From the NCBI RefSeq assembly GCF_049331405.1, contig NZ_CP186274.1, positions 4,278,001-4,342,000 of the forward strand: DNA of 64,000 nucleotides, in the 5' to 3' direction. This DNA is from PoT sp049331405 (GTDB lineage Bacteria; Planctomycetota; Planctomycetia; Isosphaerales; Isosphaeraceae). This document shows, one piece after another, positions 54,490 through 63,474 of this stretch. How positions within the stretch are numbered: the first letter of the stretch is position 1; each line of letters starts with the position of its first letter. Both the position numbers and the translations under genes were made by a program. The notes beneath the pieces were generated by a model. The model was not told the DNA's origin and did not search any database. It saw only the letters and a list, made by a program, of their open reading frames with translations.

Positions 54490-55528
54490 AAATCTCCCCG
54501 ATCTCACATCACTAGAACGAGTGACGCCCATCGTCACGCTTCGCAACGCTCATGGCCCTTGACTTCAAAATTCACATTCACTAAAAAAATCGGACATTTG
54601 TGATACATCAGTCCAGCAATCGCAGTTCCTCGAACCGAGGTGGCTGAGGGGATGGGCCATCGTCTCTGTTCCGCAAATCAATCTTCATGGCATGATTCTC
54701 GGTTGGAAAGCACCATACCGAGCACGATGCTCTCCAATCCAGGTGCTTTAAGTCCAGGACATCCTGCCAGGCTATTCCCTATGGAATTGCTCGATTTTGG
54801 TTGGTCTCGGCGCAATAGCGGTTGTTCGCGAGATTAGGTCGCGGAGCTCAGGAGCGGGGGGGTGAGGTTGTACCGTCGGTCAAGCATCGTCCCAGGCCAC
54901 TCAATGGCCAAACGAGTTATCAGAAATTATGTCCTCCAACGAGTTGAAACTCAAGATGAGGCCCGGTCGAGGGGACGGTTCAAAGATCCTGCTACCTGAG
55001 TTTTGCGTTGATCGAGGAGCAGCCGCCACTTCGAAAGGCCCTCCTGTATTCCATGTCCCCAGAAAGCACGTGTCATTCGGCTGTCAATCGTGTCGCGTTG
55101 ACGTAGAGCCCTCGAGCTGAAATTATCGACTGGTGCGGGCCGACTCATTCGGTTTATCCGAGTCATCATGGCGTTTCTGATGGCGGAAGAGGACGATGCG
55201 AGATTTCGCACGCAAAAGCAAATCGAGTCCTTTCGTGATTGCAAAGCTGTCCTACATTTGAAGAGTGTATTAGCCCTCTCGTAGAGCTTGCGTCTGCACC
55301 GCATCGCGGGCGTAGCCTCGTTGGAAGGAATTCCGATGCTTCTACAGGCCCCCAGAACAGTTCCAACCGGATGGTGCGGCATTGCCGGATGCAATAATGG
55401 GAGATCGAGAAGTCACCCGCGTCGTGGCTTGGCATTTCCCCGAGGGAATTCGGGCAATCGATGACGAAGTCACGAGGCTGTGGCCCACTCATTCGAAGTC
55501 GATTCAAGGTTAACGAGGAGTGTCCCGC
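54490..55528. other. 1-kb region without a recognisable gene
   Basis: Several short ORFs on both strands overlap one another and show no conserved pattern, ribosome site or similarity. GC content is lower than in the neighbours. GAGGAG at 55515-55520 serves the next gene. Nothing else stands out. Confidence 0.4.
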
Positions 55529-56809
55529 GTGATCGAGCCGAACGTCATTTCTCCCCGCCCGGCCCTGAAACGTCGCACCTTTTCCCCCTGTCGTCGGGTT
55601 AAATCGATTCTGGCAGGATGCTTCGTCGTTGCGATGACCCAGGCGCACTTCGCGGCTGCGCCGGCTCGAGGCCAGGACGCTCCTGCTAAAATCCGCACGG
55701 AAGACATCATCGACAGATTCGACATGGACCCGGATGGTGATCTACTCATCGTCCCCGTGACGCTCGGTCGCCGTAGTTTCCCGTTTATCCTCGACACGGG
55801 GACGACTCTCAACGCCTTCGACACCCAGTTGAAGGATTACCTGGGCCCGGTCCAGGAGTACATCGACATCAAGACGGCGAGCGGCGGCGAGACGCTCAAG
55901 CTCTACGACCCTCCCCGGGCGTTCATGGGCCGGTTCAACCTCCGGACTCCCCAGGGTGTCACCTGCATGGACTTGAACGGAGTCCGACGCGCGACGGGGC
56001 ATGAGTTCTACGGGATCGTCGGGATGACCTTCATGCTCGACCGGGTCATCCACCTGAATTTCGACGAGGGCAAGCTTTCTTTCCTCAGATCGGACGCCCC
56101 CAGATTAGGAACGCCCGTGCCGATCGCCATGGTGAAGGAAATGCCCCGGATCAATGTCGACTTCGAGGGCCTCGGCCTGCGGAGCCTACTCTGCGACACC
56201 GGTAGTGTCGGAGTGGGAAGCGGGAACCTCAGCACTTCCGACTTCAACTCGCTGATCAAGAGCGGAGGGGTCAACCTGCTTGGCAAGGGCCTCAGCGCGG
56301 ACCTCTCAAGGCAGCAGCAACCGACGCGTTACGGCCTGGTGAAGCGACTGAAGGTCGGCACGGAGTTCCACGAGGGCCTGATCTTCTCGGACCACGTCAC
56401 CAGCGACATCCTGGGCATGGGCTTCTGGAAGCGCTACAACGTGACGTTCGACTTCCCGAATCACGTCGTCTACCTCCAGAAGAACCAGTACGACCCCTCC
56501 CTGGATGACTCACGGGTCGAGCCGACCGGCCTCCACTTCAAGGCCAAGAATGGTCGGGTCGTCGTCCACGGCGTGGACAACGGCTCTCCGGCCGCGAAGG
56601 CCGGCGTCCTCGCGGGAGACTTCCTCACCGCCGTGGATGGAAAGAAAGCCATCGAGATCCCGGTCCGGACGCTCCGTCGCGAATTCCGGATCAAGGGCAA
56701 GGACCTGAATCTGGCCTTCCGCCGGGGGATGATCGACTACGACGTGCGGATGAAGATCCCCAACCCGCAGGCCATCGGCGTCGAGTCCGAGAACCTCGAG
56801 CAACCCTGA
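55529..56809 (+). CDS. retropepsin-like aspartic protease with C-terminal PDZ domain
   Basis: 426 residues. A signal/anchor segment (about 25-52; ILAGCFVVAMTQAHFAAAPA) is followed by a retropepsin-type domain with two D[TS]G-like sites, FILDTGTTLNAFD (about 87-99) and RSLLCDTGSVGVGSG (about 220-234), which would supply the catalytic Asp residues in a single chain. A PDZ domain at the C-terminus (about 340-415) has VVHGVDNGSPAAKAGVLAGD and FLTAVDGKK. Exported proteases of this layout are common in planctomycetes; substrates are unknown. GTG 55529 is chosen because GAGGAG lies 8 bp upstream; GTG 55520 overlaps that site. Confidence 0.85.
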   Translation: MIEPNVISPRPALKRRTFSPCRRVKSILAGCFVVAMTQAHFAAAPARGQDAPAKIRTEDIIDRFDMDPDGDLLIVPVTLGRRSFPFILDTGTTLNAFDTQLKDYLGPVQEYIDIKTASGGETLKLYDPPRAFMGRFNLRTPQGVTCMDLNGVRRATGHEFYGIVGMTFMLDRVIHLNFDEGKLSFLRSDAPRLGTPVPIAMVKEMPRINVDFEGLGLRSLLCDTGSVGVGSGNLSTSDFNSLIKSGGVNLLGKGLSADLSRQQQPTRYGLVKRLKVGTEFHEGLIFSDHVTSDILGMGFWKRYNVTFDFPNHVVYLQKNQYDPSLDDSRVEPTGLHFKAKNGRVVVHGVDNGSPAAKAGVLAGDFLTAVDGKKAIEIPVRTLRREFRIKGKDLNLAFRRGMIDYDVRMKIPNPQAIGVESENLEQP

Positions 56810-57499
56810 TCCTGATGCACGCTCCGCATAGGTAACCGTTGAAACGGAGTGATCTCCCCCTCCACTCCTGGATCCGGATTCGAGCCGACCGCCAAGACAG
56901 CGGAAAATATGATCGCGGAGGGCCGCTCGTCAGCCGCTGGCGATGAGCGGCCCCTGCCATATCCGGGCCGCTCTCATCAAAGGTTAGACAAGAAACACGT
57001 CACTCTAATAGACCGGATGGAACCGACGGATCGCCGCCTGAAGATTATTTACAACACCTCTCCTGATGAACGCCGCAAAATGCTCTGATCGACCCTGATT
57101 GATGTAGGCTATCTTTCACGAATTCGTCATTCTAGAATCTCTGGAAGTGTCGCGAGGTTGCCGCGATCTCGACTCTACCCTGAGGCAAGTGCGACAGTGG
57201 TCGCCCACTTCTCCACCCCAGGTTGGCGTCATCGAAGGCCAGTCTTCGCGAACGGCAGTCGACGACGACGTTTTGCGAGGGCATGGATGACGGCGTTCGA
57301 ACCATTGAACGCGGAACGCCGAAGAAGCCGGTGTGATCCAAGGCGTGTCTGGTCGATTCAGTCGGCGACCGGGGCCACACACCCAGTTGCATCAATACTT
57401 GAAATGATATCGCCTTGATCACCAGTGCCCCGCTTCGGCTCGAGGCCCGCGTGGACGTCTCGGCGGTGGCGAAGCTGAGATCCGACAGAAAGTATTGAA
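56810..57499. other. intergenic region
   Basis: 690 bp. It contains a terminator hairpin (56920-56953). ORFs at 57116-57422 on both strands overlap each other and match nothing I recognise. Confidence 0.4.
56920..56953 (+). terminator. hairpin after the protease gene
   Basis: GGGCCGCTC (56920-56928) pairs with GAGCGGCCC (56945-56953), 110 bp past the stop codon, with a 16-nt loop. No T run. Confidence 0.5.
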
Positions 57500-57892
57500 A
57501 TGGCGATGAGATTACCTCGGATTGCCGTGGCGGACTATTCCGACGCGTTGCAGCGTTACGGCCCGGATTCCTCCGAAGTCGCCAGGATCCGGAGGCGTTA
57601 CGATCACCTCGAAGGCTTCGCCGAATTCGCCGACTCTTCGGATACGATCCACCGATCGCTCGAAGGGGTCGGGATCGAGGTCGATCCCATCCTGAAATCG
57701 GCCGAGGCGGTCGAACCGTGTCGACTCATCGTCCGGGCGGGAACCGACCCCGTGTCGAGTCGTCGCCTGCGATGGAAGATCGGGGTTGTCCTCCTCCGAG
57801 CTGGCGTGCTCCTACTCGGCTGGAAGGCCAGCTTCAGGCAGTACGAATTGAGGATCCGAGGGACGCGGTCGAATCCGCTCGGGTCTCGATGA
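57500..57892 (+). CDS. uncharacterised protein, paralogue of the gene at 53374
   Basis: 130 residues. It contains the same parts as its paralogue 4 kb away: an N-terminal LPRIAVADYSDALQRYGPDS, FAEFADSSDTIHRSL, PCRLIVRAG and a hydrophobic helix RWKIGVVLLRAGVLLLGWKA. It ends soon after that helix and lacks the polar tail. Amphipathic N-terminal helices and one C-terminal membrane or re-entrant helix suggest a peripheral membrane protein. The ribosome site is weak. The family is unknown to me; conservation between the two copies argues that both are real genes. Confidence 0.65.
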   Translation: MAMRLPRIAVADYSDALQRYGPDSSEVARIRRRYDHLEGFAEFADSSDTIHRSLEGVGIEVDPILKSAEAVEPCRLIVRAGTDPVSSRRLRWKIGVVLLRAGVLLLGWKASFRQYELRIRGTRSNPLGSR

Positions 57893-57959
57893 CCCGGCCT
57901 GGAGTCACCGGGCTGAACGGCCACGACGAGGGGCCGGAGAGCGCCGGCACGAGCCGCGA

Positions 57960-58385
57960 TTAGACTTGCACGACTCTCGAGCCTCCCGCGATGAACCCGC
58001 CCGATTCCGGACATGGCGGATCGGGCGTCACCGCGATCCAGGGTCGCAGTGCGCCTCGCAACCACTTCTTCCGCATCGAGGCGTGGAAGGCCATGAGTTC
58101 GAGTGACGCCATCGAGGCGCCGGACGCCTCCCCGCGATCGGAGCGCTTGCGCAGTTCCATCTCCAGGGACTCATGGCGACGCGCCCGCATCAGGCATTCG
58201 TCCCGATGCTGCCAGAGTCGCGGCCCGTAGACGAGCACGCGCCCCACAACCACGCCCATGAGGCCGATTGCAAAGAGCGCGCCCCTCTGCGAGTGGCCCG
58301 CCTGCAAGTAGGCGAGGCCGCACGCGACGAACGCCACGAGCATCATGATCGTCCGGGTCGTCACCTGAAACCGAATCGGAGGCAT
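57960..58385 (-). CDS. small membrane protein of unknown function
   Basis: 141 residues. It starts MPPIRFQVTTRTIMMLVAFV, a pattern I associate with many short planctomycete membrane proteins (R-F-x-V-T-T-R-T before the first helix). It has two membrane helices (about 13-32 and 36-56) and then a cytoplasmic charged helix. ATG 58385 is chosen with GGAG-AAGG upstream; a longer frame reaches 58457. Convergent with the 57500 gene. No function can be inferred. Confidence 0.65.
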   Translation of the reverse strand: MPPIRFQVTTRTIMMLVAFVACGLAYLQAGHSQRGALFAIGLMGVVVGRVLVYGPRLWQHRDECLMRARRHESLEMELRKRSDRGEASGASMASLELMAFHASMRKKWLRGALRPWIAVTPDPPCPESGGFIAGGSRVVQV

Positions 58386-58844
58386 CGTCACCTTCTCCGG
58401 CCCTGATAGGGTCCGCGAGCGAACTTCGATCGTGGAGTCATGTGTTGGCAAGGCCAATCCTTCGCAATTCCGCGGACCAATTCTGCATCACGCCGCAATC
58501 GGTACGAAAAAATTGGACTCGAGGTCGGGAACATCCGACCTTGCGGATTCCCGTTATCTCGGGTACAAGGCCGCACCAGTCGCGGTCGGACTCGAGCCAC
58601 GCCCATGGATGGGAACGGCTCTGACCCGGGAATCTTCGCTCATCTCGTCGGTAAGAGGCCGGATCGACCGGCCTCCCGCGAATAGACCCGGGCGCATCGG
58701 CCAATCAGTCATGCCGTCTCGACTTCCCCCCCTCTCAGGGCCGTCGCGGCGATCCAATTTCGGTTCGGGGACCTTTCTCACATGACACGCGGCGTACTCT
58801 CGATTCCGCCGGTGCCAAGGACGGCCCCGGGGGTTCGTAAGACA
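58386..58844. other. intergenic region upstream of bamA
   Basis: 459 bp between divergent genes. The bamA promoter must be here. ORFs in it overlap on both strands and are not supported. Confidence 0.4.
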
Positions 58845-61583
58845 ATGCGAATGACCCGCTCAAGCGCGGCCTGTCTCTTCTTCCTCGCGCTCCTCGGCTC
58901 CCTGCTCGTGCCGGCCAGGCCGAGCTCGGGGGCCGCCGACGCCCCCTTGCCCGAGGGTATCGTCGACGAGATCAAGGTCGAAGGGAACGTCACGATCACG
59001 CAGGAGCAGGTCCGTTCCAAGCTGCTCAGCAAGGTGAACCACCCGCTCGATCGCAAGCAGATCGATGCCGACATCAAGAGCCTCCACGGCACGAAATGGT
59101 TCTCGAATGTCGAGGTGATGGCGCAGAAGTCGCCCAAGGGAAAAGGCTTTTACATCCTGATCTTCAAAGTCCATGAAATGCCCGTCATCACGCACGTGGA
59201 ATTCATCGGGCTGAAGCACCTCCGGCTCAAGGAGGTCCAGGAGACGACCGGGCTCCAGAAGGGCAAGCGGGCCGACGCGACCCGCACGCGCCTCGCCGTC
59301 GGCCAGATCCAGCGCCTCTACGTCGAGAAGGGGTATGAGTCGGCCGAGGTCTACCTCCAGGAAGGTGGCAACCCCGGCGATACCAAAGTCGTGATCCGGA
59401 TTTTCGAAGGGCCCAAGTATCAGGTCAAGCACATCGAGTTCCGGGGGAACGTCTTCGCCACCTCGGGCCAGCTCCGCACGAAGATCACGAGCCGCACGCC
59501 GATCCTCACTTTCGGCGGCAAGTTCCACCGGGATAACCTCGACGAGGACGTGCGGAAGCTCGTCGAATACTACCAGGGGCAAGGGTTCTTCGAGGTCAAG
59601 GTGACGCCGGTCACGCGGACAGGGAGCAGCATCGGCGACGTGCAGATCACGTACGTCATCTCCGAAGGGGTCCAGTACAAGCTCCGGAATATCCTCTTCG
59701 AGGGCAACAAGAAGCTCTCGACCGCCAATCTCAAGAAGGACATGTTCCTGAAGCCGGCACAGCCGGTCCTCGAGACCCAACGCGAGGCGGACCGCAAGAA
59801 CCTGGTCTCCAAATACAATGAGATCGGCTGCATCGATACGCAGATCCTGCCGGAGGTGAAGTTCACCGACCAGCCGGGCGTCGTCGACATGGTCTACAAG
59901 ATCGAGGAAGGGGAGCCTTATCTCCTCGGCGAGTTGATCATCCGGGGCAACGAGCGGACCAAGGACAGGGTCCTCAGGCGCGAGGCCGACATGGCAGCCC
60001 TCCTCCCCGGCCAGGTCCTCAACCTCAACCGCATCGAGCTCTTCAAGAGCCGGCTGGCGAACACGCAGTACTTCGTCACGTCGCCTGAACTCGGCAAGCC
60101 GATCGAGGTGAAGATCATCAACCGCCGTCCGGGTGATAAGCCCTACGGCGACGGTGTCGTGCCGCTCTCTGATGAGAGCGCAATGACACGCATGCAGAGC
60201 CCCCTCGACGACCTCCCCGGCCTGCCCCCCGCCACGACGGCCCCGGCGACGAACTCGGGCCGGAGCACCGGATCCTCGAGCACGTTGACCCCGTTCGGTG
60301 CCGGCGGCGAGTTCGACCCGCCCAAGGACGTGGGCCCGATCGAGCTCCCGACGGCCCCGCCGCCGCCGATCCCGCCGACCTTGCCGGCGGCGCCAGGCTC
60401 TCCGCCGACGACCCCACCGGTCGGTGCGGGCGAGCCCCCCGGCATGGAGCCGAGCCTGCCGGGCATGAACATGACGGACGTCGGCCCGGACCGGCAGGAC
60501 CCCTTCCCCAACCGCTCCTTCGCCGACGTGGTGACCTCGGTGAGCGAGGCGCCCACGGGCCGGTTCATGTTGGGGGTCGGCGCCAGCGGCTGGCAGGGGC
60601 TCAACGGAAGCCTGACGATCTCCGAGAAGAACTTCGACCTCTTCGCCGTCCCCCGCTCGTTCGAGGACATCGCAAACGGAAAGGCCTTCCGCGGAGCCGG
60701 ACAGAACTTCCAGATGTCATTGATGGTCGGCACATTGATCAACCGGGCCACGGTCAGCCTGAGCAATCCGTACCTCTTCGACCTTCCCATCGGCGGCAGT
60801 TCATCCGGTTACATCTTCCAGCGTTCGTATCCGGACTGGTCCGAGACCCGAGGAGGCGGTCGGTTCTCGCTTGGCCGTCAGTTCGGGACGTCGACCTACG
60901 CCGATGTCGCCTTCCGCGTCGAGGACGTGAATTTCTACGGCTATCGGACCCCGGCCCCTGCCGACTACCTCGCGGCCTCGGGACACACGTTCCTGACCAC
61001 CTTGCGGCCGACCTTGCGTTTCGACAACCGGAACTCCCCCTTCATGCCCAACAAGGGGCAGTACCTCGAATTCGCCTTCGAACAGGGCTGGGGGTCGTTC
61101 ACGTATCCGAAGGTTGAGCTCGAAGGCCGGACCTACTTCACGACCGGGACCCGCCCCGACGGCTCGGGGCCGAGGATCCTGGCCCTCCGCGGCCACCTCG
61201 GCTTCACCGGGCACGACACGCCGGTCTACGAGCGGTTCTTCGCCGGTTACTACGGCAGCCTCCGCGGCTTCCAGTACCGCGGCGTCGGCCCGCACGTCGA
61301 CGACGTCAACATCGGCGGCATCATGATGGCCGTCGGCTCGATCGAGTACATGTTCCCGCTCTCGGCGAACGACATGTTCCGCCAGACGGTCTTCTGCGAC
61401 TTCGGCACGGTCGAGAACAGCTACGACTTCAACAACTTCCGGGCCTCGGTCGGCACCGGCCTCCGAATCCAGGTGCCGCAGTTCGGCCCGATGCCGCTCT
61501 CGTTCGACCTCGCCTTCCCGGTCGCCAAGGCCAACGGCGACAAGGTGAACTACTTCAACTTCTCGGTCGGTGCCTTCTATTGA
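58845..61583 (+). CDS. bamA: outer membrane protein assembly factor BamA, with proline-rich insert
   Basis: Central part of the machine that inserts beta-barrels into the outer membrane. 912 residues. The signal peptide is RSSAACLFFLALLGSLLVPA. POTRA repeats follow (about 45-440; for example IVDEIKVEGNVTITQEQVRS, VTHVEFIGLKHLRLKEVQET-type starts, ISEGVQYKLRNILFEGNKKL, GELIIRGNERTKDRVLRREA). A Pro/Gly/Ser-rich insert of about 120 residues (about 450-570) comes before the barrel. The barrel (about 575-912) has FYGYRTPAPADYL, SLRGFQYRGVGPHVDDVNIG (the L6 VRGF/Y-type motif) and ends FNFSVGAFY with a terminal aromatic. ATG 58845 fits the signal peptide; ATG 58782 is in frame. Confidence 0.93.
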   Translation: MRMTRSSAACLFFLALLGSLLVPARPSSGAADAPLPEGIVDEIKVEGNVTITQEQVRSKLLSKVNHPLDRKQIDADIKSLHGTKWFSNVEVMAQKSPKGKGFYILIFKVHEMPVITHVEFIGLKHLRLKEVQETTGLQKGKRADATRTRLAVGQIQRLYVEKGYESAEVYLQEGGNPGDTKVVIRIFEGPKYQVKHIEFRGNVFATSGQLRTKITSRTPILTFGGKFHRDNLDEDVRKLVEYYQGQGFFEVKVTPVTRTGSSIGDVQITYVISEGVQYKLRNILFEGNKKLSTANLKKDMFLKPAQPVLETQREADRKNLVSKYNEIGCIDTQILPEVKFTDQPGVVDMVYKIEEGEPYLLGELIIRGNERTKDRVLRREADMAALLPGQVLNLNRIELFKSRLANTQYFVTSPELGKPIEVKIINRRPGDKPYGDGVVPLSDESAMTRMQSPLDDLPGLPPATTAPATNSGRSTGSSSTLTPFGAGGEFDPPKDVGPIELPTAPPPPIPPTLPAAPGSPPTTPPVGAGEPPGMEPSLPGMNMTDVGPDRQDPFPNRSFADVVTSVSEAPTGRFMLGVGASGWQGLNGSLTISEKNFDLFAVPRSFEDIANGKAFRGAGQNFQMSLMVGTLINRATVSLSNPYLFDLPIGGSSSGYIFQRSYPDWSETRGGGRFSLGRQFGTSTYADVAFRVEDVNFYGYRTPAPADYLAASGHTFLTTLRPTLRFDNRNSPFMPNKGQYLEFAFEQGWGSFTYPKVELEGRTYFTTGTRPDGSGPRILALRGHLGFTGHDTPVYERFFAGYYGSLRGFQYRGVGPHVDDVNIGGIMMAVGSIEYMFPLSANDMFRQTVFCDFGTVENSYDFNNFRASVGTGLRIQVPQFGPMPLSFDLAFPVAKANGDKVNYFNFSVGAFY

Positions 61584-61592
61584 GATCCGAAC

Positions 61593-61611
61593 CGGGCCGT
61601 GCGACGGCCCG
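61593..61611 (+). terminator. short hairpin after bamA
   Basis: CGGGCCGT (61593-61600) pairs with ACGGCCCG (61604-61611), 3-nt loop, 10 bp past the stop codon. Weak evidence for termination because there is no T run. Confidence 0.4.
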
Positions 61612-61776
61612 ATCCTCCCCTCCTATCTCCTGCCCACCTCAACGCCCGCCCTCCCCTCCCCGTCGCACGACTGAGCCGCCTTCCGGGGGACGATCCTCGC
61701 GAAGGCTGACGGGAGGAGATGCAAGGCTCGCCAGCCTCTCACGCGATGGGAGCCGAGAACCCGAGCCCGCCCTGGT

Positions 61777-62307
61777 TCAGTAAGTAATCAGGCTGAAGAC
61801 GTTGGTGCTGTCCAGCCTGGCCCGTCCGTTCAGGAAGCCCAGCTCGACGACGAACGCGCAGCCGACGACCTCGGCCCCGGACTGACGCACCAGGTCGACG
61901 CAGGCGCGCATCGTGCCGCCGGTGGCCAGGACGTCGTCGAGGAGCAAGATCCTCTTGCCCGGCTCGATGGCGTCGTGGTGCATCTCGAGCCGGTCACTGC
62001 CGTATTCGAGCTCGTATTCGAGCGAGACGGTCTTGTACGGCAGCTTGCCCGGCTTCCGGATCGGGACGAACCCGACGTTGAGCTCTAGGGCCAGCGGTGC
62101 CCCGAAGATGAACCCGCGGGCCTCGGCGGCGGCGACGGCGTCGATCGGCTGCCCCGAGAAGGCCTCCGCCAGGCGAGCGATCACGGCGTGGAACGCCGGC
62201 GGATGGCCGAGGAGCGGCGTGATATCCTTGAACAGGATCCCGGGCTTGGGGAAGTCGGGCACATCACGGATCCAGGCCTTCGGGTCGACTGCCGACGAAT
62301 CGCTCAT
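61777..62307 (-). CDS. apt: adenine phosphoribosyltransferase
   Basis: Salvages adenine with PRPP to AMP. 176 residues, normal for the family. It has WIRDVPDFPKPGILFKDITP near the N-terminus, AAEARGFIFGAPLALEL, FVPIRKPGKLPYKTVSLEYE and the PRPP-binding loop ILLLDDVLATGGTMRA. ATG 62307 (MSDSSAVDPKAW) is chosen with AAGGAA about 9 bp upstream; TTG 62325 is in the same frame. It stands alone, convergent with bamA. Confidence 0.95.
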   Translation of the reverse strand: MSDSSAVDPKAWIRDVPDFPKPGILFKDITPLLGHPPAFHAVIARLAEAFSGQPIDAVAAAEARGFIFGAPLALELNVGFVPIRKPGKLPYKTVSLEYELEYGSDRLEMHHDAIEPGKRILLLDDVLATGGTMRACVDLVRQSGAEVVGCAFVVELGFLNGRARLDSTNVFSLITY

Positions 62308-62370
62308 CTTGGATGATTCCTTCAAGGTGACGGAAAGCCGCCATCATAGTCAGCATGACGGAGCAAGTGA

Positions 62371-62430
62371 AACACCCGCTGACCTCGGCCGGTCCCAGGA
62401 TGCTGGGCTCGGACGAGGGCAGCGGGTGTT
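62371..62430 (-). terminator. hairpin between the lipoprotein gene and apt
   Basis: AACACCCGCTG (62371-62381) pairs with CAGCGGGTGTT (62420-62430), with a long GC-rich loop. It lies 46 bp past the end of the leftward lipoprotein gene and probably ends its transcript before apt. Confidence 0.55.
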
Positions 62431-62475
62431 GTTCGCGTTCGCGAGGAGACTCAGACCCGAGGGCTCCGACCAGCA

Positions 62476-63228
62476 TCAAGGGGCGAAGGAGTCAGAATCG
62501 CCCGCGGGGGACTGGCGGATCGCCGTCGGGTCGGATGCCTGCTTCTGGTTCGCGGCGGGAGTGTCGTATTCACTGGACGAGCTCTGCCCGGGGACCGGGA
62601 GCCGGACGCCGACGAACTCCGCGCCTCCCGAGATCGAGTCCTTGTGGATCGGCCCGAGGCCGCCGATGAACACATCCTTGGAGCTCGCCGTGGCGAGCAT
62701 CGTGCCCGAGTTCCACATGAACTGCCCGCTCGCGCGGTCGTAGGCGAAGAGGGCGAGCTTGGCCACGGCCTGCTGGTCGCTCCGCTTGATCAGCGGCAGC
62801 TCGGGGATGGTGCCGCTCGGGATCCCCGTGACGGTCGGCGGGATGGTGGTCTGCGAGATGCCCAGGAGCCAACTCTTGTCGTTCGTGCCGTAGGCCCCCA
62901 CGCGGGCCTCGACGACCCATTGGGCCTGCTCGGGCTTCGCTCGCAGCAGCACCCCTTGCGAGAGCATGGCCTGGCGGATGCTCGAGACGACCCAGCCCTG
63001 GTCGACCGACGTGACGTTCGTCGTGTCGAGGTAGACTGGAACCCCAGTCAGGGGCCGGAAGTCAACCTTCTGGAGGGCGTTATCCCAGGCGTGAGTCAGG
63101 AGGAGCTGCTCGGTGCCGGAGCGGGTCGTCCCGGTCGTCTTGACCGTGCCGCAGCCGACCGCCGATAGGAGTGCGAGCGCGAGCACCGAACCGTTCTGGG
63201 GCCTCGGCCATCGCCGCTGGGTCGCCAT
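62476..63228 (-). CDS. putative lipoprotein of unknown function
   Basis: 250 residues. The signal peptide VLALALLSAVGCGTVKTTGT has a lipobox-like AVGC (Cys at about 25). The body contains TEQLLLTHAWDNALQKVDFR, PLTGVPVYLDTTNV, VVSSIRQAMLSQGVLLRAKP and VAKLALFAYDRASGQFMWNS. It recalls a planctomycete lipoprotein family I have seen annotated only as unknown function. The Ser/Gln-rich tail is unstructured. ATG 63228 gives a proper signal peptide; the frame is open to 63423. It follows the isomerase-like gene on the same strand. Confidence 0.75.
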   Translation of the reverse strand: MATQRRWPRPQNGSVLALALLSAVGCGTVKTTGTTRSGTEQLLLTHAWDNALQKVDFRPLTGVPVYLDTTNVTSVDQGWVVSSIRQAMLSQGVLLRAKPEQAQWVVEARVGAYGTNDKSWLLGISQTTIPPTVTGIPSGTIPELPLIKRSDQQAVAKLALFAYDRASGQFMWNSGTMLATASSKDVFIGGLGPIHKDSISGGAEFVGVRLPVPGQSSSSEYDTPAANQKQASDPTAIRQSPAGDSDSFAP

Positions 63229-63474
63229 GCGGGCGCTCCTCGATAAGAAACGGGTCGAGAGGATTTCGTTTGCGACGCCCCTTCCGGGACCTTCGCGTCC
63301 AACTTGGATGGGATGGGCGAAACACGAACGATGCCCCGATGAGGTCGGGCAGGCGGCGCACGTCGATCGCGTTCGGCTCCAGACGTCTCGCGGGCATGCC
63401 CCCCGAGGAGGAGGCATGCCCATCGAGATTCATCCGGAGGATCGGCCGGGCTCGTGGGCCCGGCCTCGGACTGC

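Noticed and set aside
54490..55528. Small genes in the 1-kb gap before the protease
   Set aside because: Candidate ORFs overlap on both strands and lack ribosome sites and conserved patterns.
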